Of a stretch of 64,000 nt of DNA, positions 36,070-49,593 are shown in pieces (the stretch's first letter is position 1; every line of letters begins with the position of its first letter). The position numbers and the translations under genes are program-made. This stretch comes from Chromobotia macracanthus (lineage: Eukaryota > Chordata > Actinopteri > Cypriniformes > Botiidae), in NCBI GenBank assembly GCA_036877525.1, contig JAZGTH010000101.1:2504001-2568000 (forward strand), written 5' to 3'. The notes beneath the pieces were generated by a model. That model was not told where the DNA came from. It did not search any database and was given only the letters and a program-made list of their open reading frames with translations.

Positions 36070-36912
36070 ATGGCAGAAGCACAGCAGGCTCGAGTGCAGA
36101 ATGCGGTGGAGGAGATGGTTCAGAGCCTGGAGAGAGATCACATCCGTAAGATGCAGGTAACCTTTATTTTTCACCTGAAACTAAAAAGTGACTTTCAGGT
36201 GCAAGGTGCTTTCTGCTAGGTAACTAAAAATTTTTGCTGTTCTTTGTGGCTCAGCAGTGACCAAATGTTCATTCTTGTAAGTAGTTTTTAGATTGGGTAT
36301 CAGTAGCATGTCAGATTGCAGGACATCACATATATATATCACATATTATAAGTAATAACCATGTTCCATTTTAGTATGTGCCATATTTTTTCTGTATTTT
36401 ACAAGTTAAGAATCAAACTTTCAATCATTAAGGAACTGCTCATAACCTGGAATTCTGTTTTTTTTTCCCCCTGTTTTTCCAGGGCCGCATGTTTCGCTGC
36501 AGTGCAGAATGCTGCGAGCGTCCCAGTGCCTCCATGAACCAGGTGCACCAGTGTATAGACCACTGCCATGCACCGCTGGGTAAAGCACAAGGACTGGTCA
36601 CTAGTGAGCTTGAACAATTTCAGGTAAGCAAAATTTATCACATGGTCTGTAATCAGTCAGACATCTTCCATCTGGAATACTATAATATGTATAAATCAAA
36701 GAGTGATATTTACTCATTTATAGGATCGTCTCACAAGGTGTACAATGCACTGTAATGACAAGGCCAAGGACCTGTTTGACTCGGGTGCGAAAGAGCCTGC
36801 TGTGCGGGCACTAATGGACAGCTGTGTTAGCAGCTGCGTGGAAGACCACCTCAACCTGCTACCTAGCATGACCCGCAAGCTGAAGGAAAACTTGAACTCA
36901 ATACCTCAGTGA
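36070..36912 (+). CDS. fam136a: FAM136A, mitochondrial twin CX3C protein
   Basis: Exons 36070-36156, 36483-36623 and 36724-36912 give 138 aa, the same length as human FAM136A. It begins MAEAQQARVQNAVEEMVQSL and has four CX3C motifs: CSAEC and CIDHC in exon 2, CTMHC and CVSSC in exon 3. Twin CX3C motifs mark proteins trapped by oxidative folding in the mitochondrial intermembrane space. The exact molecular role of FAM136A is unsettled; a human variant has been linked to familial Meniere disease. All three joins are in phase 0. Probable poly(A) signals (AATAAA) lie near 37075-37095. Confidence 0.97.
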
Positions 36913-38301
36913 AGAAACAGGCTGACACTGTTTGATTGAAGACATTAGCCAAGCAAGTCTACAAAAATGGTTAAAATGGACTCATGTCATTACTAGATAG
37001 AGGAACTTGACCTTGAGGCTCTTTGAATGGCATGTTTGTTTTGGTGTCCATGTTGTTTGTAGTTTTTGTACAGACAATAAAGAATGTAATAAAAATTAAA
37101 CTCTGTATCTGTTGAATGTAGAACAGAGCAAAATAAAACAACCTCTTTAGAGTCCAACGTATACATAGATCTGAAAATATTGATTTGAAATATGGATTCT
37201 GATTTTTGATTCTGATTGGTCACAGCACTCTGCATTATGATTAAGACGCCAATCATCTGACTGCTGTTACACTAAAGACTTTACCAATGTCATTTAATTA
37301 CATACAGTATGTAATCTTATGTAATTAATACAATGAATATAATTATCACATGGCTTTCTGACATACCTTTTTCTGATTAGTCAACTGCAGTGTTCTGTAG
37401 TCAGATAGTTTGTAGTTGGTGACAGCCAAATGGTATAACTGACCATTGTTAGGAGCCCATAATCTTTTTCTTCACATCAATTCAATATTCATGCCCATTT
37501 ATTAGGCAAGTAGTTGTTGTGTGATAAGCAATACAAGTTACAATCTGAAAGTCATTGTAAAATAAACGCCCTAAGGGCAATACGTGACCTCAACAATTAT
37601 TCATTGCATAACTACCAGCAGACTACATTATTCTTTATATCAGCTAAATAGTAAAGGGTAAAGAAGTGTTTTTGTCAGTGTTGTTTTATTGAACCTTTTG
37701 TTAAGGGCTTCTATCTCATGATGCTTTGGTCCAAAAGGTTTTATATTTAGCCAAAAACACCTGTATAAATTATTCTTTAACTGTACGGCTTTATTTGACA
37801 CCTGCAGAGGTCAAATAAAATGGTGAAAATGCTGGTCAAAACCAACAGATGCCTGCTTTAAACCCTTGTTTTCCTACATCAGCATGCATTGACAAATAAC
37901 AACATGTAAGTTAGCACCAATTTCAAACAATTTTTAACAGTACAAAACTCAAAATACGGTGGGTTTTTTTTCTTTTTGATAAAAAAACTGGGAATGCCTG
38001 TCAAATCAACAACCGGCCCAAGAAGAAAAAATAACAAATGAAAACTTTGTACATATAAAACAACTTTCAAACAAATACAAACAATAATAAAAAAAGAATG
38101 AAATGAAGTACACAAGAGCACTTACCTACGAGTGTCAGATTTGGCTCTTTGATGCTGAAATACAGCAAATCATTTAAAAGGCACACGACTATTTACAAAT
38201 TAAGGATACAAATAAAAATAATATACACAAGGAAGAAGTTAACCGATTGTAAAATGTAAAACAAATGTTCTTTTAAGAACTGGACTGCTGTGGTGATGTG
38301 G
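36913..38301. other. fam136a / gmcl1 convergent 3' region
   Basis: This tail-to-tail spacer holds the fam136a 3' UTR (AATAAA motifs near 37075-37095) and, on the minus strand, the gmcl1 3' UTR (TTTATT near 37686 and 37791). No other gene, RNA or defined repeat is seen. Confidence 0.6.
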
Positions 38302-41300
38302 TCAGGACACACTGCGAGCTCTGCTTTCTGTCTCTGATGCGTCTCCTCTCCTCTCATTGGCTGGAGAAGTGTACAGGAAGTTACAACACACATACAGAGG
38401 AAAAGACAAGAGTCGACTGTCCAGATTCATCACCACATATTCCTAAGAAGCAAAAACAAGAAGCAAGGTGAAAACGTGCATGTGCAAGTTAAATGATTCT
38501 ACATCTGACTTTATGATTGGATACCTGGTCCTTTTCAAGTGTGACCAGCTGGTAGCCAGTTGACCGACTGCAAACAACTTTTCCACTGTTGTCAAATGAT
38601 GCGAGACGCAATCTGATAAAATAAAAAGATAAAAACATGGTTTTCTCCTGGATTCATCCTGAATTCTAAATTAAAATACATTTTATATCATAATACATTA
38701 TAATTATTAATTATTTAATAACAGTTTAACATTTAAACAAAACTGTTTTAAAAATAACATTTCATTTTGTCTTCAGTTACTAATTTTAATAAAAATGTAA
38801 TTTTCTGATAGGTTACCTTGAAAAAAAGGCAGCAGAAATAAACAGAAGCTATCAGCTCACCGGTATGCTAGGTGGCGTCGTGGCTGTAAACTGACAGCGC
38901 CCCCACATGGCTGACTGAGGGTGTTCCGTTTAAAGATAATAAAGCGGTTAGTATAGGTCACAAGCAGGTCGAAGCCGTAATTAAACCCGGTCCATCGCCA
39001 ACAGTACTGTGGAGGGAGCAGAAAATACAAGTTGTATTCACAACATGGCAGAAGATACAAATATAACTTTTCAGAATCCAGTAAGAATCCAACTCACATC
39101 TCCATCTTTGGTCAGTTTCCGGCCGCAGCGCATGCTGTTTAGCTCAAACTCCTCTTTATTGGCCTCTTGGGGTCTATAACAGTATTATAATCATTATTTA
39201 ATCATAATCATTGTGTATTCTGTTCAAACTCCATTCAGTACAAATTCCCGTATGTCGCTGTTTAACAGCAGAGGTCTCTGTCTCTTACCCGTTATCGTTG
39301 TCATGTTCTGTCCTCAGCATGGCAAACCACTGCTGTTTGTACACAGCACTCAGCCACTCTGTTTAAAAGAGAGAGAACACTGGGTTATTATCAGCACAAG
39401 AGTCCCACTAGTCTGAGCCTCAGACCAACCACGAACCAGATATAAACTGATGCCTATTACAGACAAAAATGTTTTTCTCAAAAATGTTTCAAGCTTCTTG
39501 GCTAGCTTCATGCACTTTCTATGACTTTGGAAGAACAGATTTTATTAGTTCATAAATCACACTTAAATGGCTGCTACAATGAGACCTTTTTTAGTAATAG
39601 TCTCTGGATTTTCCAAAGTTTACAAGGTGCTTGCTCTTTATGCTGTTTGTTCTATACATCATGTCTGATTCAGGTTTGCCATTTAACGACATGTTAAAAC
39701 TTTATATTGTATTGTCTTTGTGGGCAGCTTTTGGCCAGAATAAGCTGTATGGTGCACCAGACTATTGATCTATTAAGTTCATTTTCTGGGTTGTACCAGG
39801 AGGCAAGATGTTGTCTCGTTCCAGCATGCGGGCAGAGGCCAGGTCATTGATGATGTACTGCAGACGAATGTGTCTAAAAACAGGGATGAAGGTCATCCCA
39901 TCGTCTGTGTTCAGAAATGGCTCGTCCTCTCCAGACTCTGTTTATCAGTGTTAGAGTAAGGTTAAAGTTTCACATACATTTCACATATGTGGTGTATATA
40001 TATATATATTTGTGGAACGTACCACTTCTCCTTTTACAAAGCCATGCATCTGCATCAAGCAGAAGCTGTTTAATAGGGCCGTCCCAAGATGAGTTAAGCT
40101 GCAAGAACATCCACTGCAGGGGAGAAATAAGATACAAGTTTACTGCAGTGTTAAAAAGCCACATTCTTTACAGCTCTATAGCTCTGTTCCAAAACCTAGT
40201 GAGTGTTCTTGTTGTCTCTATAATAAAGACATTGGGTAATCAGGTACTGACAGGAAAAAGTAAGTGAACCCTGGAATTCAGTAGTTTGTAGATCAGATAT
40301 CCTCAAATTTTCCATTGAGCATTCTGAGATTGTTTTTTCACAAAGGATACATATGATACCACCTTGGTATTTAGCCAGGAGAAGGTATATGTTGCTGCCT
40401 TCTATCTGGAAAAGACTGCATCTGAAATGTGTCTATGCAGTCTTAAAAGGCTATCTAGGTAGGCAGCTCACTAGGTTGAAACAGAGTAGGAATGTCCTAC
40501 TGCATGATTTCACCCACCTTCTTCAGTGCAGTGTAGACGTCCATCTCCACTTGCATAACAAACAGATCAGGGGACTGAATGAGTTGCTCCATAATTTCCA
40601 CCCTACATATTGAAACATTGAACAAAACCAAACTTACAGGTTTATAAACACTAAACCTTCAAATGAGGTCAGATATAGATGAACAATATAAGACTGTACC
40701 CGAGCTCCTTCATTAGGTCTACATTCTGATGAGTCATGAAGTTATTGAGGAGCCACTCTAAACATCTGTACCACAGAAAACAGCAACATGTTTATTATAA
40801 CACACACACATATATATAAAAAATATTATATTATTAATGCATATTATTATTTATATAAAATTCAGTGAGGAAAGAAAATGACTAACTTCTTCATAACAGA
40901 GTCCAAGCCATACATTGTGGCTGAGTTATAATAGCTGCACACAGTTTTGACATTCACATTCTCCTTCATGGTTTCTCCACACTGCTGAATCAGTCCATCC
41001 TGGAAGGAAACGACAAAAGAAAAATAACTTTTATTTAAGACAGCAGAAGCTTATGAAAATCTGCACCAGGGATCATAAAGCAGATAACTTCCTAAACCTT
41101 TAAAGGGATAGTTTACTCCCCAAAACAATATGTGATTACATCTTCACCAAAAGTACAATAAAAATAAAATTATAATTGTATATATCAAATTTTTGATGCT
41201 GTACTGACATATCAGCATCGATTATAACAGAAGTCTAACAAGAGCTGTTTTATTTTACATGGAGCGAGCTGTCTCTTGGGGGCTGACATCTTGACATCAC

Positions 41301-42355
41301 ATAACCAGACAATTATGTGCTTCATCTCAGTGACACCTCGTCATCTGACACTCTCAAATATCAAGTAAATGAATCATGGCTGACTGTGAATACAGCGTTT
41401 CTTCTGTATTCAAAGCGTTGGTAACTGAAAACTTGGTTTTGGTGTGGCATGATGTGAATGTGTCATGTCTTAGCACACCACAAGGTGTCACTGCCACTAC
41501 AACAGTGCTGACTGGAAATGTAGTACTTACCAGTTGAAGCATACAAGCAGCAGCAAGAATGTTAACAACCCGGCTTGGTTTGATCAATACATCATCCCGG
41601 TAGAGTGACCCAAAAACCACTTGCAGAGCTACAGAGAAAATAAGGTGAGGACATGAGCGTGTGATGTCCATCAATACAAAAAAAATGGTGGTAACTTACA
41701 AGAGTACAATTAAACTAACATTTATTCAGAATGCTTACCCTCTGTATCAATGTTTTGGTCTGGAATCTCTAGTTCAATAACCATCATGTTGGACTCTTTC
41801 CAGGAGCCACTGAACATGCTGGAGAAATAGCCAGACTGCACACAGGACAATGATAGAGCAAAAGTGATTTAATGAAACTAAATAAGCTCTTCCTTTCTGA
41901 GCACATTGCTATTGCCAAACTGCCCAGAGGACCGAACAGCTGCACCAACCTGGCACAGGTAAATTTTATGTAGGTTCCACTCCTTCCCCAGAGCACGAAT
42001 CTGGATGTCACTGTTTTCTCCATTCAGAAAAAGTGTCTGGTAGATGTACTTAGAGGTGCTTTTCAACTTCTTTCTGTTGGCAGGAAAAAACACAATCAAA
42101 ATCAAGCAGCACATATGTTATATGCCAAGTTTTGCACGAGCAAAGTGGGTTTATGGTCAGATGTGTCCCAGCATCTCACCGGCGTGGCGTGTCTAGCTGA
42201 CTGTCCTCTTCCTCTGGCTCGCTGTCACACTCACAGTGTGAGCTGCGTTTTCTCTTCCTGCACTCACAGCTGTGTCTGTTTCCAGCGCACTGCCTCTCCA
42301 CGGGCTCTTCTGCGCCCCGGGGTGACGTCTGGAACCGGCTCCCGAATGAACCCAT
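38302..42355 (-). CDS. gmcl1: Germ cell-less protein homolog 1 (BTB-BACK)
   Basis: GMCL1 is a BTB-domain nuclear-envelope protein that acts as a Cul3 adaptor. Its Drosophila homologue is needed for germ-cell formation. Exons: 42180-42355, 41950-42073, 41739-41835, 41531-41628, 40887-40999, 40700-40765, 40518-40602, 40023-40113, 39797-39937, 39289-39358, 39098-39173, 38861-39006, 38525-38612, 38302-38442. They total 1,512 bp, 503 aa (human about 515). The N-terminus MGSFGSRF is a likely N-myristoylation site. Basic clusters RKRKRSS and RRKKLKS fit nuclear signals. The BTB domain runs from KYIYQTLFLNGENSDIQI through SGYFSSMFSGSWKES to DVLIKPSRVVNILAAACMLQ. A BACK-like region follows (CLEWLLNNFMTHQNVDLM), then a C-terminal part with YCWRWTGFNYGFDLLVTYTN. 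Every splice phase matches. Confidence 0.97.
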
Positions 42356-43100
42356 TATAATTTCAGCCTAAACAACAACACATCATTACAGCATGAGTAT
42401 TGATTCAGCGTGTATAACCATTCCTCAACCCTGAGTAATACCAGCAGAAGTAATGATGAAAACAACGTGTACCCTGTAACTTGTACCTTGTATAGTAGTC
42501 ATGAAATCAGGTGACAGGTGGTGAGACAGACCCCCAGATATTGATCACAGGCACTTATTTTTTTATCTGAAGCTAATTTACCTAATGCATACATAAATAG
42601 CTTGTGGCTTCTTAAACATCCATTATTCTTCATTATTAATAGTTTAGTACAGAGACAGTGCTCCTATGCTTTGAAATGGTCAGTTAATACAGAATTATTG
42701 CAGACCAACTGTCGATATTAACGTTTTATTAAAGTTTCAACATCAAAATCGATTGTTTGTTTTCGTCTGTTTTTGCAGACAGAGCTGGTTTACATGCTGG
42801 AAGACATTAGTAAATAATTGCACCTCCTGTAAACACTCACCACACGCTTCTTGTATTCCCGGATACGCGCTGAATTCTGTTTATAAACAGCTGTACAAAT
42901 ACATCATTAGGCCTGATGAAGGCATCTGTTATCGTATCTGAAATTTGTTAAATGTACTATAAATTAAAAAGCGGTAATGGACAATGCAAATTAATAAATA
43001 ACAAACAGAAGCTGTGCGCCTCCTCTACGTCACGTTGCTGTGACGTTCACCGGAAGCTACTGCCACCTAATGTCACGGAGTTGTGCTGCGTCTCAATCTG
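42356..43100 (-). promoter_or_regulatory. gmcl1 upstream region with CRE/ETS cluster
   Basis: About 700 bp upstream of the gmcl1 start, CTACGTCACG, TGTGACGTTCACC and CCGGAAG occur together (43025-43056), a combination common in TATA-less promoters. Whether this serves gmcl1 over an intron in the 5' UTR or another transcript is not clear from sequence. Confidence 0.35.
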
Positions 43101-43882
43101 TCACTATTCTAAATTAAGTAAATTAGTAAAATCATACCAAGACTTTTTGTTGTAATATCATTTTGTAAATTATAAAATCACAAAATGATAGTAAAAGGAT
43201 GCAAAGCATAATCCTCATAAAAGTATCTTCAGTGATATTCTGGAAGTAATAAATTGATCACCAACTATAAAATAATGCGCCTACTATCTTTTCCAATATA
43301 TCACAACATATAGCGCACACAAATGAAAACAGCACTATATGAATAACCCTGGTGTTCAGCTTGCTCGGAGTTATTTTTATTTATACTAAATTGGGAATTG
43401 CAAAAACTTACAACCCAAAATCAAACCACCCCACAAAGACATGAATCAAATGTATGCACTAGAAGCGCGGCACGGTTCCAGTTGGCTTGAAAAGGGCGGG
43501 TCTGAGCTTAAAACAGCCAATCAGCTGTTAGGGGTACTGTGCCTTTGTTTGACACATACCCAAGTCTGATGAGTTAACAAGTGAACCCATGCATCGGACC
43601 CATATTTAATAAGGATGGACGCTTGGGCTTGATTTCTATCAATTTCTTCACATCTGGGCCCTGTGTGAGATATTGAGATCTCTCTTTGAACTTTGGTGAG
43701 ATATGCATTATATGCAACAGCCTTTATTCCAAAGTAGCTCATCATTTAATCTCATTGCTGTCTAGGAGAAAGGAGTATGATATTAAAGAGATCTCATTTA
43801 TTGACTTATCTTTCCTATTTGTTTTCCTATCTTACCTCATCAGGTGCACATTTTACCATTAAAGGAAAGATAAAAAACCATT

Positions 43883-43920
43883 AAAAAAAAAAAAAAAAAA
43901 AACCCCCCCCCCCCCCCCCC
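43883..43920. repeat. Adjacent poly(A) and poly(C) runs
   Basis: Twenty A's (43883-43902) are directly followed by eighteen C's (43903-43920). Such an A/C junction is rare in natural sequence. Run lengths are likely to be unreliable. Confidence 0.95.
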
Positions 43921-46789
43921 ATAAGACCAGCCATTAACATCTTCATAACGGTTTTGAGAAGAAGATCTCTCTTTTGCATCGACTTTTCCTCAATCTTCAC
44001 TGCCTGACCTCTCTGGGCATTTTCCACTTCTTATTTGGCAAGTTCTTTTTTGATTATGGTTTGCATGTTAATGCATATTTTCTTTTAATAGATATAAAAA
44101 CTGTGAAAAAAAATCATCTGCCTTTTGCGTTTATCATGCTTGGCTGCTTTTGTCACTTTGCATGTGTGATATTTATATCCACTTACTGGCATGTGTTCTT
44201 CCTGGACACACAGCCTGGAACAATCACTCTTATCTATATAGACTCATAGGCTTCCAGCTTCCCGTACAATGAAGGTGAATGGTGGCTGAGACTGCCAGTA
44301 ACATTATGCCTAAAATCACCTTTTGTGTTCCAACAAATAAAGTTATTGCAGGTGGTGAGTAAATTATAACAGAATTGTAAATTTGTGTGCACTATCCCCA
44401 AATAACATTGAAAATATAAAAAAAACAATAAAATAATCCAAAAACAATTTCATTGCATTAAATAACAAAAAATCAAATTTGTGTGGCTTTTTGAAAAAAA
44501 TAACACAAGCAGGCTTGTCTAGCAAAACACTTTTCAAAGATATGCTGTAAATATATATACCAGTAGAATAGATATAGCCTACAGTTCAAAATAAAGACAA
44601 AACGTAATTTTACCTAGTGTAAAGTATGTACAGTAGAATCTTTAATGTGCATTCATATATAGTAGTACACTTGAATATCCTGTATGTTTACAAATTGTAT
44701 GTTCTTAAACGTTTCCTTTAATTTGCAGATTTTCATTGTGTACTTTATCGCTGGGGTCAAGAAATTGGATGCTGATTGGGTGGGGGGGATATTTGATGAA
44801 ATACATGGCGCACCATTGATTATTTGACCCTTTCAAGTGAGAAACCTCTGTCTAAGCATGGCACATTTTTATCATTCCTGACATTAAATGGCCGATAATT
44901 TAGATTATGGATTTTTCTCTACTTCACTGCATTGCAGATTGATTTTGCCTGTGAAATTGGTGAGTCTGATGGTTGTCTATGGCGGAAGTCTGATCTTAGC
45001 TAGGTACCTTAGCTAGGTATCGGCCTTTTTTTGATGCCACACGGCCTGTTGCCTTTTTCTTTGCAGTTAAGTTCTTTGCTTTTTGGCCATTTCCCAGAAT
45101 TCCTGCACTCTGTACTGCCCCTTATCGCTCCACCCCCATGTCCCAGCTCCTCATGTTTGTACCCTAATTCACCCAGCCAGTCTAGAGAACAAGACGAGAG
45201 CAATGCTACTTCCAAAACCTCCTTGCTGGCTTCAAACACAAGCTTTTGGCAATCTTCACAATCATTTACATTGCAGAGCAGTTCTTCCTGCCTTACATTT
45301 CATCACAGGTGATTTTAAAGGAAGGTAATCTAAATCAACATTGTTGTCAGGGTTGTCAAGACACTTATAATAGAACTATACTGGGTCATGCAATAAATAT
45401 TTAAATACATTTCTTCTTATAAAGTACACCCAAATAACTAGTGTGATAGAACAAATTGCTAAACTTGTCTATGCAAAGTCATGTCAGCTTCATTGTCATG
45501 ACTACAAGAAATTTTGCATGACAAATAAGGACACCAAAAAAGGGAGGTAACTTTCTGATAAATCACAGTTTACATGCAGTGCTTCGCCCATATTAATTAT
45601 AACGGCTAGGTTAGTAGTTTCATGTCAAAACATTATGATTTACACTTTACAATTAACTTTACAATTCAAATAATTAATAAAGCTTTTCCGATTTTTATTC
45701 CAAAATGACTGTCTGCGATAATCAACATTAAACCACAAATGCTGTCAGCAAATTTGAACTTGTATTGAACAGAGAACACTCCTTTCAAAAAGAGTTTGTA
45801 TGTCTTTATATTGCCTTTCTGATTCTTTGTTTATGTGCAGTTGTGTGTGATCTAGAACGTACAGTGCTTTCACAATCAGTGTAAACACAGTTATCAAACA
45901 GCAGCAAATATTTTCACATACCTTTGGAGAAGGAATCATAGGGCTTGCTGGGGTGGAGGCTGAGTCATGTTTAATATGTTAGGTCACATTTGGTGTATTA
46001 GTGATAATTGCAAAATACTGCAGTACTACTGTTGCTCATACTCTGGTTTAGATGTTTGTTATGGGGTAGACTTTGTACCACCCATCAGTGCATTGAAAAC
46101 TACCCAGAATGCCTTAGTAAACACATAGAAACACCCTGGCAACTGCCTACAACAGAGGTCTCCAACTGGGCCCACAGACCTCCAGAGAAGGGTTTATTAT
46201 TAAAGCTGCAATTCATAACTTTTGGTTAAAAAGGGTTAACAACAGTTATTGAGCAAGTACATAATAGATTAGTGTTCAAAACTATCTCTTTAATGTACCC
46301 TTATTCACAACAGTGAGATCATAATAAAGATTTAAAATTTGATCTGTCAGATCCGATTTCCCGGAAACGTCAGTTTGGCATCCTTTGACTTTACATTAGT
46401 TACATAAAGTAACCTGCAATTTTATGTTTCATACAGAGATGGTGATAGAGAGGCAAAAGTTGCAGATTGCACCTTTGCAAGTGATTTTTAAGTTGTACGT
46501 ATTTGTATGCAAAACATTAGAAGGTCATTAGCATGTCAAGATTACCTACAGCGAGTGTCACAGCAGAGGCTGGATACCTAAACCCTGGAGTGATTTGTTT
46601 ATCATTTAACTGCAGATGCAGGAGTTAACACACTGTAACATTCACCAGTAAAGTGGTATGTTCAATCTTGTGTCACTCTGATATAGGTCTTTACTCAGAG
46701 CCAGAGGTGGAAAGACCATGGAGACATGTTAAAGCAATATGCCACCTGCCTTAACCAATATCAATATCTCGGACCATTGCATTGTTATG

Positions 46790-46862
46790 ATATGCTTTAT
46801 CCAAAGTGACTGACAATGCATTCTTTATCAGTATGTGCTTTCCCTGGGAACTGAACCTATTC
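46790..46862 (-). mobile_element. SINE relic
   Basis: TATGCTTTATCCAAAGTGAC...TCAGTATGTGCTTTCCCTGG is a diverged copy of the tail-side half of the SINE at 35190-35343. The tRNA-like head is not recognisable. Confidence 0.55.
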
Positions 46863-47639
46863 CTACAGGAATGCATGGCTGATGAAATGCTTCTGTCCTG
46901 TAGGATGTCTGACCCACATATTGACATTGTGAAATCTGATTGGTCACTGTTCCACCCAATTCGTGGCTCATGCTGCTGCTCGTCGACCTGTCACCATAGA
47001 GGGCTAAATTGGAGGAGATCGAGGGATCTTTAGATAATCAGACTGAGGTGGTTTTCATAGCTGATTTTCCAGGTATGCCTTGATGATGTCGACTTTTTCA
47101 CTACAAAACAGAATCTCAGCATGTTTCAATGTGCTAACGCTACACTTGTGTTGAAAATGATGAGAGTGAAGATCTGAGGAACACCAGCGTTCAAATTCTG
47201 GAAGGTCTGGTGAATGTTGAAATAGTGGACGAGATGAAGAACTACAGTTTACAACCAGGAGAACAGATGCAGGTGCCACATTTACACGTACATCTGTGTA
47301 AATACTACTGAGGCGACGCTGCAGAAGAACTTCACAAAGCTGCTTGAACTCCAGGAAAAAGTGTGGAATTGAACAGGCAGGTCAGATTTCAGCAATGAGC
47401 AAAACCTTTCATTTCACCAGTATTACAAACTCCTTCAGATAAAAGAAAAAATACATAATTTTTGGTCTTTTAAAACAAGCTGTAAACTGATTAAACTGGT
47501 AAATGATGAGTAACAAAATAATTTTACATTTTTACATATTGCTAACATATTTAATTTATTGAATCCAAAATGACAATAATATTATGTTAATAATTATAAT
47601 TATTATAGTTATAATGAACTGTATTATTTGGCAGCAGAA

Positions 47640-47957
47640 TTGTTTTGGGATCACCAACAACACCCACCCAAAAATTAAAATAATGTCTTTTTTGTGGACC
47701 ACAAATGGAGGCCAAAATATGTATCCTTCTGATTTCCATATAATGAAAGTGAATATGAATGGGGCTGTGGTATATTTCAAGTCAACTTGACAGTGTCAGT
47801 CCCCATTTACTTTCATTGTATGGAGTAAAGCAGCAAAAATATTTTCATAAAAACATCTTATCGTGTGTTTTACAAAGTAAGTTATACAGGTTTGAAACTG
47901 TATGAGGGAGAGCAAATAATTACAGAATTTTCATGTGTGGGTGAACTGCCCCTTTAA
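47640..47957. mobile_element. Palindromic dispersed DNA repeat (MITE-like)
   Basis: The centre is an inverted pair, CCATATAATGAAAGTGAATA...CCCCATTTACTTTCATTGTA. The right end is a form of the abundant fish repeat whose reverse complement starts AAAGGGGCAGTTCACCC. The left end is a degraded counterpart. It has no coding capacity. Confidence 0.6.
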
Positions 47958-49593
47958 TTCTGATGTTTCATTCCCTAAAGCTGGTTTTACTGGTTACTGA
48001 AACTGAAGTATTGATACGTATTAAATATTAATGTTTTCTCAAAGCATTTCTCCAAATCTTACTAGCCTTTTAACCTCAGTTACACATGTTTGTATTAAAT
48101 CAAAACCTGTGAAAAGGCACAAAATTAATCCTGGTTTTGTAAAAGGAAGTTTTTTTGCGCTTTTAACTTGTGCTAAGGTACTGTGTCAAGGTCCATGTAC
48201 TGTATCAAATTATGTAAGACAATACAAATGCAAAATGAAGCAACTTGGAAATAACCAATTTAATTAGTCAAATCTTGACAGTAATATGTGCCAGGTATAT
48301 GAGGAGGTATAGAATGGTCTTTATTGCATAAGTTCCATTATGCAAAGTGCTGTGTTACTATTAACTGCCTGTGTGGCCTCTGATGTTTTATGCAATATGA
48401 ACAGAATCTTATGATTGTGTGAGAATTTGAATCTGCTGTTATTTGTTTGTACGTTTTTGAATAAATAATGCAATACGTAAAGAGTAGTTCAGTTAATGAC
48501 TGAATGTGACTGAATGTTTTATTGCTGTCGGTTTTTAAAATCCTACTCAGCCTGAACTGATTTTTTCACCCATGTTAAAGTGCATTAGACAACAATCAGT
48601 GTCAACAGCTACACATCAAATGAAATGGCACAAAATTCATACAATTAAGATGTCCTAATGAAACAAAACAAATTAAGTGTAACTGCGTGAAATGTTATCT
48701 GTATGTATTCAAATTCTGGGTCAGTTTCACTCTCAACATTACATCAATATTAAGTCTACAACAGATGTGTTTAACAAGCACTAAATCATATTACCTCTCA
48801 AATGACATTGTCCTCCCCACTAGTATTTCCAACAGTAGTGTTAAAGCTTTTAAGCAAGTGTTTAAATGCTCTCATGTTGCATAAAGTTGTTTCCTAAAAA
48901 TATTACACTGATATTAGTCCAAGACTGAACTGCATTATGATAACAATACACTTTAAAAGCTTTATCTTGGTCCAGTATAGCAGTGAACATGATAACTAAT
49001 TATTTTACTTTTACAATTACTCTTTCACAGTTTTGGGCACTAACATAGACATACACACTGGCTTTACATTAGGTCTTCCCCACTAGTTCCCTTTTTGCTT
49101 ACTGTAAGCAAGGCTGGTAATAATTTTCACATCAAAAACTCTTAACAACAATTATTCCATTACAAAATTCCCAAAAAAAAGGCTCTTTCAACAATTTGGC
49201 TGACTTCAGATCTGATCAAATTCACCTCGTGTGGAGCAACATGCACCATTGTGTACTGACCTTATGTGTATGACACGTTCAAACCTGGTGCAAACCACAG
49301 CACGTTTTGTTCTGTTCAGATGTGCAAATGTATGCTGAGGTACTTCACGCATTAAATGAGATGAAATAAGACCTTGATTAGACACTCAATATGAATGACT
49401 TTGCAAAAAAACAAACAGTGACAAACAAAAAAACCCATTAAAAACTAGGCAAAAATCTCATGGAGTGTTTATACCAAAATACAATTTTAAGGCTGTTATG
49501 AGCAATTTTTTTGTCCTGGTGCGGTGTGATTTAGTGTTGGTAATACAAATCCCTTTTCATCCATGAAACATGATTTTTCCACAGCATTCTGAT

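Larger units (their letters stand above)
43101..49593. other. Gene-poor 6.5 kb between gmcl1 and snx24
   Basis: No open frame here has splice-consistent, family-like coding sequence. It holds the A/C homopolymer pair at 43883-43920, a SINE relic (46790-46862), a palindromic dispersed repeat (47640-47957) and the 3' UTR of snx24 at its right end. Two tandem copies of a 13-bp CTTAGCTAGGTAN unit lie at about 44994-45019. Confidence 0.6.

Noticed and set aside
45009..45328. Overlapping 75-93 aa frames on both strands
   Set aside because: No family resemblance, no splice context, composition like surrounding intergenic DNA.
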